A DNA stretch of 64,000 nucleotides from Pseudomonas hamedanensis (GTDB taxonomy: Bacteria > Pseudomonadota > Gammaproteobacteria > Pseudomonadales > Pseudomonadaceae). Location: NCBI RefSeq assembly GCF_014268595.2, contig NZ_CP077091.1, positions 704,501-768,500 of the forward strand. The letters are read 5' to 3'. The notes below the pieces were generated by a model. It worked only from the letters and a program-made list of their open reading frames with translations, was not told where the DNA came from and made no database searches. Made by a program: the position numbers and the translations under genes. Positions within the stretch are counted from its first letter, which is position 1. Every line of letters begins with the position of its first letter. Below are positions 48,901 through 55,498 of this stretch, piece by piece.

Positions 48901-51660
48901 GATGTCCGGCGCGGTGACCGGGGTGACCGGTGAGGGCAGGGCGCTCGCATCGGTCTGGATGACACTCAATACCTGGCCGTCAAGTTGTGCCGGACTCAGG
49001 TTGACGGTGAAGCTGCCGTCGTTCGCAACGACCGTGGTACCCAGCACTGTGCCGTCCGGCGCGCTGACCGTGACCGTGCTCCCAGCTTGCCCGGTCCCGG
49101 TCAATGTCACGCCATTGCTGCCAAGCACGACGTTGTCAGGTGCCAGCGGCGCCGTGGTGTCCGCCGCGGTCAGCGGTGTCTCGGGCGAGACGTTCACGCC
49201 ATCCGATTGGCTCACTTGCAGCGCTTGACCATCAGTCTGCGGGCTGTTCAGCGTTACCGAAAATGCACCGCTGCCGTCGACGATCGCGGTGCCCAACGTA
49301 TTGCCGGCCAGATCCTTGACCGACACGGTGGCGCCAGGCTCACCGCGGCCGGTGAGTGTTGTACCGGCCGCATCCAGCGCCAGATCCGCAGGGGCGGCGG
49401 GGGCCTGAATATCAGGTGCCTGGACCGGCACCGCCGGAGCAGCGGAGGGCGAGCCGTCTGTCTGCACGACGCTCAGATTCTGGCCGTTGGTCTGTGGCGA
49501 CGACAGATTGATTTCGAAGCGGCCGTTGCTGCCGACGATGGCCGTTCCCAACACGACGCCAGCTGCGTCGGTCACGGTAACGGTCGCGCCGATCTGGCCC
49601 GCACCGGTGACGATTGCGCCGTTCGCCGAAATGGACACATCAGAGACTGCAACCGGTATCGTCAAGTCCGGTGCGATTACATTGACTGGCGCCGACGGGT
49701 TGCCCTCAGCGTCGGTCTGGATCACTTGCAGTTGTTGCGCATCGGTCTGCGCCGTCGCGAGGTTGACGGTGAAGTTGCCATCGGCGCCCACCGTGCCAGT
49801 GCCGATAATATTCCCGTCCGGGTCACGGACGGTAATCGAGGCGCCCACTTCGCCCTTGCCGGTCAGCGTCTGGCCCTGGGCATCGAGTGTGAGGCCCGTG
49901 AGCGGCGCAGGACCTTGGGTATCAGGCGTCACATAAGTCAACGGGGCAGAGGTGTTGCCGGCACTGTCGCTGGCACTGACCAGCAGCGTTTCGCCATTGT
50001 TCTGCGGGCTGCTCAGCTGCACGACGAACGTGCCGTCTGCTGCGACCACGGCCGAGCCGAGTACGTTGCCGTTGGCATCGCGTACCGTAACGGTTGATCC
50101 GGCCTGTCCGCGCCCCCTCATTTGAGCGCCATCGACGCTCAGGACGAGGTCGCTTGGCTGAGTCAGGCCGTCGAGGTCAACCGTTATGAGGGTCACCACC
50201 GGCGACGGATTGGCCGCCGCGTCAGTGAGCTGCACGTTGAGTGTTTCCCCGTTGATCTGCGCAACGTTGAGTTGCACCGTGAACGAGCCATCAGCTGCGA
50301 CGAGCGCTGTGCCGAGCACCGTCCCTTGAGCATTGGTGACGCTGACGGTGCTGCCCGGTTCGCCACGACCTGTGATCGAAACACCATCGCTGCTGATCGC
50401 CAGATCAGTCGCGGCGCCTGGGCCGGTGATGTCCGGCGCATTGAGCGTGACCGCTGGCGATTGCGCGCCAACGCTGTTGATTGCCAGGACACTGAGGACT
50501 TCGCCGTTGGCCTGCGCACGAATGAGCGTCAGGACGAAGGTGCCGTCGGCGCCCACCACCGCGCGCCCGAGTAGCTCGCCGTTGGCCGAGCGAACTTCAA
50601 TGGTTGTTCCCGCTCTGGCGGTGCCGGTCAGTTGGCTGCCGTCACTGCTCAAACCGAGATTGGCCGGGGTTTGCGGTTCGACGATTTCCGGTGCGCTGAC
50701 CGTGGCACCAGAGGATGTATTGCCGGCCGCATCGGTGGCACTGACGATCAGTGGCTGTCCGCCGGTCTGCGCCGGGCTGAGTGTGACATTGAAAGTGCCA
50801 TCCGCCGCCACGACGGCGCTGCCGAGCAGGGTGCCATCGGCGGCACGCACCTCGATGGTGGCGCCGGCTTCCGCGGTCCCGCCCAGTTGCGTGCCATCGG
50901 CGCTTACGCTCAGATTGGCGGGCGGCGTGGGCGCGGTGGCATCCGGCGCAGTGACGGAGCCGGGTGTGGAAACATTGCCCGCAGCGTCGGTGAGCGTGAC
51001 GTCGAGCGGCTGGCCATTGGTCTGCGGCGTACCCAGTTCGACCTGGAAGCGCCCATCGGCGCCTACGGTTCCCGTGCCTAGAATATTGCCCGCCGCGTCA
51101 CGTATCTGCACCAGACTGCCGGCTTCGCCAAAACCACTCAGCACTCGGCCATCGGCCGATAAGGTCAACCCGGTCGCAGGCGCGGGAGGCGTCGCATCAC
51201 CGCTGCTTGCGCCGCCACCACCACCTCCACCACCTCCACCCGCGGCCGCCGCGGCGCCGCCCGCACCCAGCAGGCCAAGCCCGGCGATCGCCCAGGCGGG
51301 CGTCGCGCCTTCGACCACGCCGACGCCGGCGATCAGTTCGTCCAGCGAACCGATTTCGTCGAAGGTAAAGCCATTGAACGGCTCGGCGTTGTAGCGCGCC
51401 TGCCAGAGCGTCGCGTCTTCGCCTTGAAAGACGATGTCGTTGGCAACACCGTCAGGGCTGGCGACGAAAAAATTGGAGATTCTGATCTGCTCGCCGCTTT
51501 TCAGATTGACGATCAAATCCTGACCGCTCCGGCTGGTTGAAGCCAACTGGTCGGGGCTGACGGGCATTTGTACAACTGAAGGCTGATTGAGCTGAACATT
51601 GCCCCAGTTTTGGGCAGTGAGCTGAGAACTGGATTTGTCGGCGATGACGATGTTGTCCAT
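39940..51660 (-). CDS. lapF: Giant LapF-type biofilm adhesin secreted by type I secretion
   Basis: This 3906-residue surface adhesin starts with a BapA-prefix-like domain (residues 1 to about 115) and a poly-Ala/poly-Gly hinge (about 133-152). About 36 tandem Ig-like repeats of 84-85 residues follow, from 163 to about 3219. Next comes a duplicated C-terminal module with BapA/VCBS-like traits (FTYQLTHPNGSVDTATL and FSYQLVHPNGLSDTANL). RTX nonapeptides (GNDTLDG, GGAGDDTL, GGSGTDTL) and a C-terminal secretion signal end the protein. Such proteins mediate cell-cell contact in mature biofilm. The ATG at 51660 has a GGGAGAAG Shine-Dalgarno. In P. putida lapF also lies near cyo genes, which supports the name; P. 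putida LapF is larger, and repeat number varies between strains. Confidence 0.85.
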   Translation of the reverse strand: MDNIVIADKSSSQLTAQNWGNVQLNQPSVVQMPVSPDQLASTSRSGQDLIVNLKSGEQIRISNFFVASPDGVANDIVFQGEDATLWQARYNAEPFNGFTFDEIGSLDELIAGVGVVEGATPAWAIAGLGLLGAGGAAAAAGGGGGGGGGGASSGDATPPAPATGLTLSADGRVLSGFGEAGSLVQIRDAAGNILGTGTVGADGRFQVELGTPQTNGQPLDVTLTDAAGNVSTPGSVTAPDATAPTPPANLSVSADGTQLGGTAEAGATIEVRAADGTLLGSAVVAADGTFNVTLSPAQTGGQPLIVSATDAAGNTSSGATVSAPEIVEPQTPANLGLSSDGSQLTGTARAGTTIEVRSANGELLGRAVVGADGTFVLTLIRAQANGEVLSVLAINSVGAQSPAVTLNAPDITGPGAATDLAISSDGVSITGRGEPGSTVSVTNAQGTVLGTALVAADGSFTVQLNVAQINGETLNVQLTDAAANPSPVVTLITVDLDGLTQPSDLVLSVDGAQMRGRGQAGSTVTVRDANGNVLGSAVVAADGTFVVQLSSPQNNGETLLVSASDSAGNTSAPLTYVTPDTQGPAPLTGLTLDAQGQTLTGKGEVGASITVRDPDGNIIGTGTVGADGNFTVNLATAQTDAQQLQVIQTDAEGNPSAPVNVIAPDLTIPVAVSDVSISANGAIVTGAGQIGATVTVTDAAGVVLGTAIVGSNGRFEINLSSPQTNGQNLSVVQTDGSPSAAPAVPVQAPDIQAPAAPADLALDAAGTTLTGRGEPGATVSVKDLAGNTLGTAIVDGSGAFSVTLNSPQTDGQALQVSQSDGVNVSPETPLTAADTTAPLAPDNVVLGSNGVTLTGTGQAGSTVTVSAPDGTVLGTTVVANDGSFTVNLSPAQLDGQVLSVIQTDASALPSPVTPVTAPDITAPPAPTGLIIDPAGATVSGTTQPGNTVQVLDANGNVIGSATADGSGAFTVNLDTAQNNGEALQVVASDGTNSSLSGNVTAPDSTPPAPVSDLAINPAGDQVSGLAEPGTVVTVSIAGGSVLGTATAGADGRFVVPLDPAAGTGSSLEVISTDGGGNDSSAVPLAGPDGSQVATPSELALSADGFTLTGAGTPGSTVTVTNSNGDVLGSGLINSFGRFTLVLNAKQINAQVLQVTATSPDGDVSVPGTVTAGDGTAPDAVSNLLLNANGSALTGRGEAGATVTVTDSNGAVLGTALVASNGTFSLTLTPAQLNGQTLTATQSDAAGNPSPPASIIAPDLQPPAAATGVSINDVGTVVKGQGEAGSTVTIRDAAGNVLATGLVDQSGNFQVTLPNAQNSGETLQVTLTDANGNTSTSTGVATVDGTAPAAVQNPLISADGSTLSGTGEAGATVNVSNASGVLLGSAVVAADGSFSVTLAPAPTNGEALAISQTDPTGNVSPSTSVNAPDISPPAALTQVAVNADGVTVTGHGEPGATVSVRSADGTLLGTAQVGNGGTFSVTLNTPQLNAEVLTVTQEDPPGNVSTAIEVVSVDLTAPAIPSALTLNAAGVQLAGNAEAGSTVTVRDSQGNILGTTTAAANGTFQVTLNSPQANGQVLNVTARDAAGNPSAPALINAADTTAPLAANNLAVSANGATLTGTGEAGATVEVRNAGATLLGSATVGNNGSFSLTLSPAAVAGSTLSVLQIDATGNTGPATPVTAPGNLAESAPTNLALSADGLTLTGTATAGSTVSIRNASGTLLGSALVAANGTFSVTLNAAQLNGEQLSAVATSSTGINSSPTDYTAADIAAPAPLSELSLAPNGTALTGRGEAGATVTVLGTGGAILGSAVVAANGTFSVTLSPAQTSGQTLSLSQADAAGNESNSVSLIAPDLIAPNPPAALAVSNDGSVLSGTGEAGTTINVYNAAGTLVGTGTVSIDGTFAITLTTPQANGQALTVSLTDAAGNTSAATPFTSVDSTPPTAVSQLSIGGDGATVTGRGEPGAQVRVIDSDGNVLGTAVVSPTGTFTLALTPALSNAEVITVVQADAAGNDSPAVSLTTPDFTPPDPLANVEINSAGALVTGTGEPGATVTVQDANGVLLGTSVVLADGSFSVTLSPPQINEQVLSVQQADPPGNVSAPVTVTAPDLTPPATPVDLQVNADGNSLTGSGEVGASVRVTLADGTELGTGTVGSDGRFQITLTPAQTNGQAVFVVLADAAGNASPAGTLAAPDSTPPAALTEVDIDASGSLITGSGVAGSQVVVTNAVGTIIGTGTVAADGNFSVTLDQPLLNGEALSVIQRDAAGNPSPVTPVTAPDITPPAAPAGLDLSPDGLTLTGTGEAGATVRVTSAAGTLLGSATVAANGTFSVTLNPAQVNGEVLSVNQTDLASNTSPAAPVQAGDSTDPLEVADLNVSQDGLTVTGTGEPGAIVTVRDGAVVLGTATVGADGSFSVTLAAAQLDGRTLSVIQADAQNNLSEPALVDSPDATAPVAPTVTSLTGAGTLLAGTAEAGSTVTVLSSTGTVLGTTVALGNGTYTVTLNPAQANGELLSVIATDEALNASPTLLYPVDDITAPDAVTGLTISGDLSQLAGRGEAGASVEVTDALGNVVGSGTVAANGTFLIDLDPGITAGQVLTVNQTDVATNVSEDTLLTVPLVPVPNAPDNLALSADGVTLSGTAAIGTTINVYGADNSLIGTGITGPDGTFSVVLTPAQTNGESLEVTANTPLGGASLPSEITAADTSAPAPLSDLAVNASGTLVTGRGEVGASVIITGAGGVVLGNAVVGANGTFSAQLNAPQVNGQVLDAVQTDAANNTSSGLAVTAPDITAPAAPTALVLSGAGLVLGGLGEAGATVTVRGAGGALLGTATVAGNGTFSVTLSSAQLNGQQLSVTQSDAAGNVSPPTNLSVADTTLPAPLSNVTLNGTGLAVSGTGEAGATVSVTNAAGTVLGTAVVNAGGTFTVQLSSAQLNGQQLNVQQADPAGNLSPVFNLTASDVQAPVAASGLALAANGLTLSGTGEAGATVNVYGPGGALIGTTTVGSGGTFSFNLNSAQLDGQLLTVRLVDPAGNLSPNASLTAPDVTAPGIPTGVTVNGSGTLLTGIGVPGSTISVRGAGGVVLGTATVAANGSFSVVLASAQINSQVLSVTQADPSGNVSAPATATAPDLTPPAAATALLVGADGLTVTGTGEAGATVTIKSATGTVLGTGTVSNLGVFTIALNSAQINGEKLTVNLSDARGNVSVAANVTAPDIDVNAPVVASDNLAVGTVTLTPATATQTFNDSFTTLLSGFSKTFTFTVSSGTRLDPTLTLTTSSLISLIDGVVYTLQVKNASGVWVTLDANGSAGLLDLIALAGQGVRVDIANLLAGDYRLTVSSTGIGVLTTVNTQLQLDVSSLTQFNGIAGPAVTGNVITNVGVDGTADQTGPDNGAQLQIFKNGAYVSAGAGTTVQGLYGTLTIDASGNYSYTPNGSVSSVGKVDVFSYQLVHPNGLSDTANLYVRIDSPQATEVWNDANLGSPALVLDATADVAATDVTLVNREVTTNSNLGTFNVLLGGGSGNYNTVVAADTVSDLTVVVNSSNLLALLGSMTVGLYKLNTATNQYVLVKSYGGNALLNLGGGNYGIKFDDQTAGSYQVRVAVGGLGLLTSVNTSLINVATYTNQFVVGSYTPVSGNLLTDTAGGGADVLGSVYTLLSVLVAGSYVAPGYNGVSLVGNYGTLLVQANGNYTYTLKAGLTDAVIGQEDTFTYQLTHPNGSVDTATLTIDLNRAGAFATTAFSALASDDLGLAHATGSELIQGTDGNDTLDGSHGGAISLQGGAGDDTLIIADQQFTSVDGGSGTDTLLWAGGDVAINLGDLQSKIHNVEILDLNHSSAVALTLNLSDLLAITSADNNTLLIKGDEKDSVHMTDGWTAEGTQQADGIDYVQYTAQEDPSHHLWVQNGIQVV
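40240..40395 (-). repeat. RTX calcium-binding nonapeptide repeats at the adhesin C-terminus
   Basis: Three G-G-x-G-(N/D/T)-D-x-L-type motifs (GTDGNDTLDG, GGAGDDTLI, GGSGTDTLL) occur within about 50 residues, ahead of the last 100 residues. They bind calcium outside the cell and drive folding after type I export. Confidence 0.85.
42004..51174 (-). repeat. About 36 tandem 255-bp repeats inside the adhesin gene
   Basis: Each unit encodes 84-85 residues with the pattern L.L..DG..LTG.GEAGATV.V....G..LG...V..(D/N)G.F.V.L..(A/P)Q.NG..L.V...D.AGN.S....V.APD.T.PA.P. Copies are diverged at the protein level rather than identical, so they are old. Ends are approximate. The opposite strand shows long open frames (up to 968 codons) caused only by the high GC and repeat structure. 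Confidence 0.9.
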
Positions 51661-52140
51661 TACTTCTCCCTGAGAGTGCATGGGTGGACGTCCACGGGTA
51701 TGTCCAGAACCATAGATAACGCACGTCAGTTGGGGGCGTCTGATATCTGGCGATAAACCAAAGGTCTTCAGGCGGATCAAATATCTTATTGATTAAAAAA
51801 GAGAAACAAGGACTTATCCGTTGATCGGAATGTTGGATCCAACCAAGTTTTGAATGAAACAAAATGTGTCGCCTTCACCGTTTGCCCAAGGCGTGGGCGA
51901 TTCTCCTGTCACCGGCGTCGGCGATCACGCCTACGCAATATCCAACCTCGTGATTCACCTTCAGCGGGTGTGCCTACCAAGGAATTAATGCCTTAGGAAG
52001 GACAGCGAGACAGGCTTGTACAAGAAAACCGGGCCATCGGTTTTCTATGCCTGCGTACCTTCTTTTTGCTGATCTACAAGTTGATGCGCTAGCTATCTAA
52101 CCTCGAAATGATCGAGCGTAACGATAGCTAGCGGCCCCTG
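51661..52140. other. Upstream region of the adhesin gene
   Basis: These 480 bp hold no supported gene. They must contain the adhesin promoter. Near 51780-51860 the sequence is markedly AT-rich. An inverted repeat GAAAACCG-ggccat-CGGTTTTC lies at 52024-52045 and a larger cruciform at 52087-52133. I could not pick a convincing -35/-10 or -24/-12 promoter by eye. Confidence 0.6.
52087..52133. terminator. Cruciform-like inverted repeat between the PL7 gene and the adhesin promoter region
   Basis: Arms cgctagctatc and gatagctagcg (52087-52097, 52123-52133) are exact inverted copies, and an inner CTCGA/TCGAG hairpin lies between them. It begins 8 bp past the stop of the PL7 gene, so it may end that transcript, but there is no T tract. 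It could equally be an operator. Confidence 0.45.
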
Positions 52141-52815
52141 TCAGGCGTGGGTGATAGACAGGTCGGTGATAATGCACACCGAGCCGTCGTTCGGGTCGGT
52201 GGTGGCGGAGTAATCGATCTGGTTGTACACCCCGCCGTGGAAAGCCAGGGTCTGGGTGCTCCAGGTGTCGTCGAAGCGCAGGATGGCGGAGGTGGACTTA
52301 ACCCCGTTGCAACTGGCCGACACAGACACGGCACCGTTTGCGTTGGCGTGGATGTTGAGTTGGAACAATGCGCCGAGCGGCACATTTTCCAGCACCGTCG
52401 TGTTGACCGGATCCGCTTGCAGAAAGCTCGCGCGGAATCCCAGGGTTATCTTGCCCTTGTTCCAGAACACCTTGACCGGAGGCTGTTGGGAACCCTTCAC
52501 GTGTATCTGGCCGATGACCACTTTCTGCAAGGCGTTGACTTTGACCAGGCGCATTTGCTGACGGCACCAGTGGTCAGGCGCGCTGGACAACAGCCAGTAC
52601 CCCGGCTCTTTCCATTCACAGCGGGTGCGCTTGGTGCTCTTGCTGGAGGCACCCAGGGTGGGCGCCGTCATCTGCAACGAGCCGTCCGGCAGCATTGCGA
52701 TGACTTCAGGGCACTCGAGCAGTGCTCGCGAACCGATCAGTTCCAGCGCAATCGGGTTGGTCGGCGAAATGGGCAGGGGGGTGGTGATGGTGAAATTGCT
52801 GATGTCCACAGTCAT
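52141..52815 (-). CDS. Polysaccharide lyase family 7 (alginate lyase 2-type) protein
   Basis: This 224-residue protein shows the three landmarks of PL7 alginate lyases. These are a variant of the R-(T/S)-E-(L)-R strand (TRCEWKE), the Q-I-H catalytic strand (VVIGQIHVKG), and a variant of YFKAGVYNQ (LAFHGGVYNQIDYS). These enzymes cut uronate polymers by beta-elimination. Gln, His, Arg and Tyr positions appear kept, so activity is plausible. No signal peptide is visible at the N-terminus (MTVDISNFTITTPLP), which is odd for an enzyme acting on exopolysaccharide. It lies upstream of the adhesin locus on the same strand, and a biofilm-matrix role is inferred. Confidence 0.8.
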   Translation of the reverse strand: MTVDISNFTITTPLPISPTNPIALELIGSRALLECPEVIAMLPDGSLQMTAPTLGASSKSTKRTRCEWKEPGYWLLSSAPDHWCRQQMRLVKVNALQKVVIGQIHVKGSQQPPVKVFWNKGKITLGFRASFLQADPVNTTVLENVPLGALFQLNIHANANGAVSVSASCNGVKSTSAILRFDDTWSTQTLAFHGGVYNQIDYSATTDPNDGSVCIITDLSITHA

Positions 52816-52840
52816 TGTCGAGCCCTCACTTCATTGGAAG

Positions 52841-53989
52841 TCACCTGTCGGCTCTGTCGAGCCGTGATTGATTCGGCCGCAAAAAAATGGCGCAGCAAGC
52901 GGCCACTGCACACGCCATCAAAGCAGTGAAAACCCCGGTCGCCTCCAGCAGGGTGCCAAAAAGCGGTGTGCCGGCGGTCTGGCCGAGCGCCAGAACGAGG
53001 AAGGGAATACCGAGGCCTAGGTCCGGGCGATCCGGGAATAGACCGATGCCCTGAATCAGGTAGGCACCAGACGAAACAATGTAAGCCGCGCCGAACAGGC
53101 ACAGGGCTGCGAAGCCGTACAGCGGCGCGACTGCGGCCGCCGCCAGGGCAAGCGTGCCAAGGGCAATGCCGAGCAGGGCGAGTCCATGGATCCTGGCGAT
53201 GCCGAATCGACGGGTCAGCACGCCCGTGAAGCCGCCACCGAGACCGGCCACGCCGAGCACTATCCAGGCCCAGGCAATCGCCGCTTCGGTGAAGCCGGAT
53301 TGACGACGCAGAATGTCGGCGCCGAATGTCCAGACCGCCGTGCTCGCCAGCCCCATCAGAAAAGCGCTGCCACTGAGGGCAAGCAAACCGGGCCGTGCCA
53401 GCATGGACCAAGAGACGCTCGGTGCAGCGTCACTCGCAGCGTCTGGCGCTACGGCGAACCACAGCCAGAGCGTTATCGCGACGCCGATCATCGCGAACAG
53501 CGCATACAGTTCACGCCATTGCCCGGCGGCCAACATCGCCGCCACGCCGGAGAATACGATGCCGGCCGCCGTTCCGGCGTTGATAACACCATTGGCCCGA
53601 GGACGCTGATCGTCGGCGAACTGCGCAGCGACGGCGCTGGCCAGCGGTGGTGACGTCAGGCCGGTGCTCAAGCCGGCGAGCGCGACGCCACAGCCCAGCA
53701 TCCAACCGTTCGAGGCCTGGACCATCACGGCCATCCCCAGCGACGCCATGGCGCCGGCAATCACCGCCAGCGCACGCGCGCTCAGTCGGCTGTTGCCCAA
53801 AAACGTCGCGACGATGCCGACACAGTAAGCGGCGAAGGCACTGCCGCCGATCCATCCAGCGGCCGATACGCTGAGTCCCAGATCCGCACGAATTCGTGGC
53901 AGCAGCAGTCCGTAGGCAAAGCGCGCCAGGCCATACGACAGGGCGGTGAGGGCGAACGCGGCCGCAACCAGATTAATGCCGCGTTTCAT
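52841..53989 (-). CDS. MFS transporter
   Basis: This 382-residue, 12-helix major facilitator starts MKRGINLVAAAFALTALSYGLARFAYGLLLPRIRADLGLS, the opening seen in YbfB/YjiJ-like MFS proteins. The helix 2-3 loop (ARFAYGLLLPRIR) and GNSRLSARALAVIAG around helix 3 are typical. The substrate is unknown. It lies between the DUF2934 gene and the PL7 gene on the same strand; the 25-bp gap to the PL7 start would allow co-transcription. Confidence 0.87.
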   Translation of the reverse strand: MKRGINLVAAAFALTALSYGLARFAYGLLLPRIRADLGLSVSAAGWIGGSAFAAYCVGIVATFLGNSRLSARALAVIAGAMASLGMAVMVQASNGWMLGCGVALAGLSTGLTSPPLASAVAAQFADDQRPRANGVINAGTAAGIVFSGVAAMLAAGQWRELYALFAMIGVAITLWLWFAVAPDAASDAAPSVSWSMLARPGLLALSGSAFLMGLASTAVWTFGADILRRQSGFTEAAIAWAWIVLGVAGLGGGFTGVLTRRFGIARIHGLALLGIALGTLALAAAAVAPLYGFAALCLFGAAYIVSSGAYLIQGIGLFPDRPDLGLGIPFLVLALGQTAGTPLFGTLLEATGVFTALMACAVAACCAIFLRPNQSRLDRADR

Positions 53990-54019
53990 CCGTTCGCCGC
54001 CCGGTCGTGCGCAACGGGG

Positions 54020-54262
54020 TCATTTCTTCGCCGAAGACGTTTTGGTGCGAGGCTTTTTCTCCGCTGACGCAGGCGCGTCTCTGGATTTTTTCTGTGGCGC
54101 AGGCGGCGCTACGCTGCTGGCGATAGAGCCTGGCAAGCCGTCCGAATCAAACGCATCCAGTTCCGCTTGTGCCTGGAACCAGTGCTCGAAATCCTGACCG
54201 TGGGGACGGCCTTGTTCTTCCCAGATGCGGTAGGCGGTTTTTCTGAGGGTTTCTTCGTCCAT
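54020..54262 (-). CDS. DUF2934-family small protein
   Basis: This 80-residue protein starts MDEETLRKTAYRIWEEQGRPHGQDFEHWFQAQAEL, the conserved DUF2934 core (residues 1-40). A low-complexity Lys/Ala/Pro tail (APPAPQKKSRDAPASAEKK) follows. The function is unknown. These genes often lie near stress or envelope genes in pseudomonads. It sits between the cyo operon and the MFS gene. Confidence 0.85.
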   Translation of the reverse strand: MDEETLRKTAYRIWEEQGRPHGQDFEHWFQAQAELDAFDSDGLPGSIASSVAPPAPQKKSRDAPASAEKKPRTKTSSAKK

Positions 54263-54307
54263 TTCAGTTCTCCTGCGGATGGAATCGTTGCATGCGCTGA
54301 CCGCGCG

Positions 54308-55201
54308 TCACCCCAGCGTCATGGCGAGGTTAAGCCCGAGCACCACCATGATCGACACTGCGAAAATCTTCCGCGCCCAGGCTTTTTGCTCGGTTGCCGG
54401 GGGGCTGTGCAGCGCGAGCCAGAGCCAGTAGCCGCCGAGGCTCGCCACGAGCAAAAAATACGCCACGCCGAGTCGGCTGATCAGGCCCAGCAAGAGGCTG
54501 GCGGCAAGGAACGCAATCATGTAACCGAGGATCTGCTTGCGCGCCTCGGCGAGCGTCAAGGTCGGTAATCCGGCGGCCTTGAAATCGTCGCGGCGCATCA
54601 ACGTGATGGCGTGAGAGTGCGGCATTTGCCAGCAACAGAACACCACGATCAGCATCCACGCCGTCGCATCCAGGCGTGCCGTCACGGCGCAATAACCGAT
54701 CACCGGCGGCATCGCACCGGACAGACTGCCGACCAGCGTGCCCCAGTGCGAGCGGCGCTTCATCAGGCACGTGTAAACCCCCGCGTAAATCAGCAGACCG
54801 ACCGCCGCCGCTGCGCACGCGACGGCATTGGTGCGTGTCCACAACAGGCCAAAACCGATCATGCCGAGCGCCAGGGCATAGCACAGCGCGGTCGGGACCG
54901 AGACGGCGCGAATTGCCAGCGCACGGTGGCAGGTGCGTACCATGCGCCGGTCGATGTCGCGGTCGACGCAATTGTTGATGACGCAGCCACAACCGATGAC
55001 CAGCGCCGTTCCCAGTAACGTCGCGAGCAGATGCCCTGGCGCAATCGGCTGCCCGGCGCCGGCCAGGCAATACGCGCCGAACACCGACGCAAGATTGCCG
55101 AAGATGATCCCGGGCTTGGTCAGTTCGATACCGACGTTGAGCGGCAGCAGCCATTGCTTCAGTGCGCCAGCATGTTGTGATGAATGCTGTCCATGATCCA
55201 T
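54308..55201 (-). CDS. cyoE: Protoheme IX farnesyltransferase (heme O synthase)
   Basis: This 297-residue UbiA-superfamily membrane enzyme attaches a farnesyl chain to heme b, making the heme O needed by cytochrome bo3. The first Asp-rich motif NNCVDRDIDRRMVRT and the second loop YTCLMKRRSHWGTLVGSLSGAMPPVIGY are clear, and WQMPHSHAI is present. The only good start, ATG 55201, overlaps the end of cyoD by 43 bp. It is more diverged at the N-terminus than the usual CyoE (LPLNVGIELTKPGIIFGN). It is the last gene of the operon. Confidence 0.93.
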   Translation of the reverse strand: MDHGQHSSQHAGALKQWLLPLNVGIELTKPGIIFGNLASVFGAYCLAGAGQPIAPGHLLATLLGTALVIGCGCVINNCVDRDIDRRMVRTCHRALAIRAVSVPTALCYALALGMIGFGLLWTRTNAVACAAAAVGLLIYAGVYTCLMKRRSHWGTLVGSLSGAMPPVIGYCAVTARLDATAWMLIVVFCCWQMPHSHAITLMRRDDFKAAGLPTLTLAEARKQILGYMIAFLAASLLLGLISRLGVAYFLLVASLGGYWLWLALHSPPATEQKAWARKIFAVSIMVVLGLNLAMTLG

Positions 55202-55497
55202 AACGAGAGCCCCACGAGCAGCACAATGATGACAACTGAAAAGATCAGCGCGATCAGGTTCCAGCGCTGCTCTGCGGCGGTGTCCAGGTGCAGGAAATAT
55301 TTCAGATGGACGAAAATCTGCACCACACCCAGCGCGACGACCACCCACGCGGTGAGGTGTCGCGGCAGCGTGGGATACATCACCAGCGCAAACGGGATCG
55401 CGGTCAGGACTACCGAAATGATGAACCCGATCAGGTACGAACGGGCGGTGCCATGGCTGGTGCCGGCACTGCTATGAATCGGACTTTGGTTATACAT
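55159..55497 (-). CDS. cyoD: Cytochrome bo3 ubiquinol oxidase subunit IV
   Basis: This 112-residue protein has three hydrophobic helices and the family pattern GFIISVVLTAIPFALVMY ... VQIFVHLKYFLHLD. It is a small accessory subunit that helps assembly of the oxidase. It begins 1 bp after cyoC and overlaps cyoE. Confidence 0.95.
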   Translation of the reverse strand: MYNQSPIHSSAGTSHGTARSYLIGFIISVVLTAIPFALVMYPTLPRHLTAWVVVALGVVQIFVHLKYFLHLDTAAEQRWNLIALIFSVVIIVLLVGLSLWIMDSIHHNMLAH

Positions 55498-55498
55498 G

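Noticed and set aside
40168..51394. Very long open frames on the plus strand opposite the adhesin gene (up to 968 codons)
   Set aside because: They mirror the repeat units of the adhesin on the other strand, lack Shine-Dalgarno sites and have low-complexity Arg/Gly/Ala-rich content. They are shadows of a GC-rich repetitive gene.
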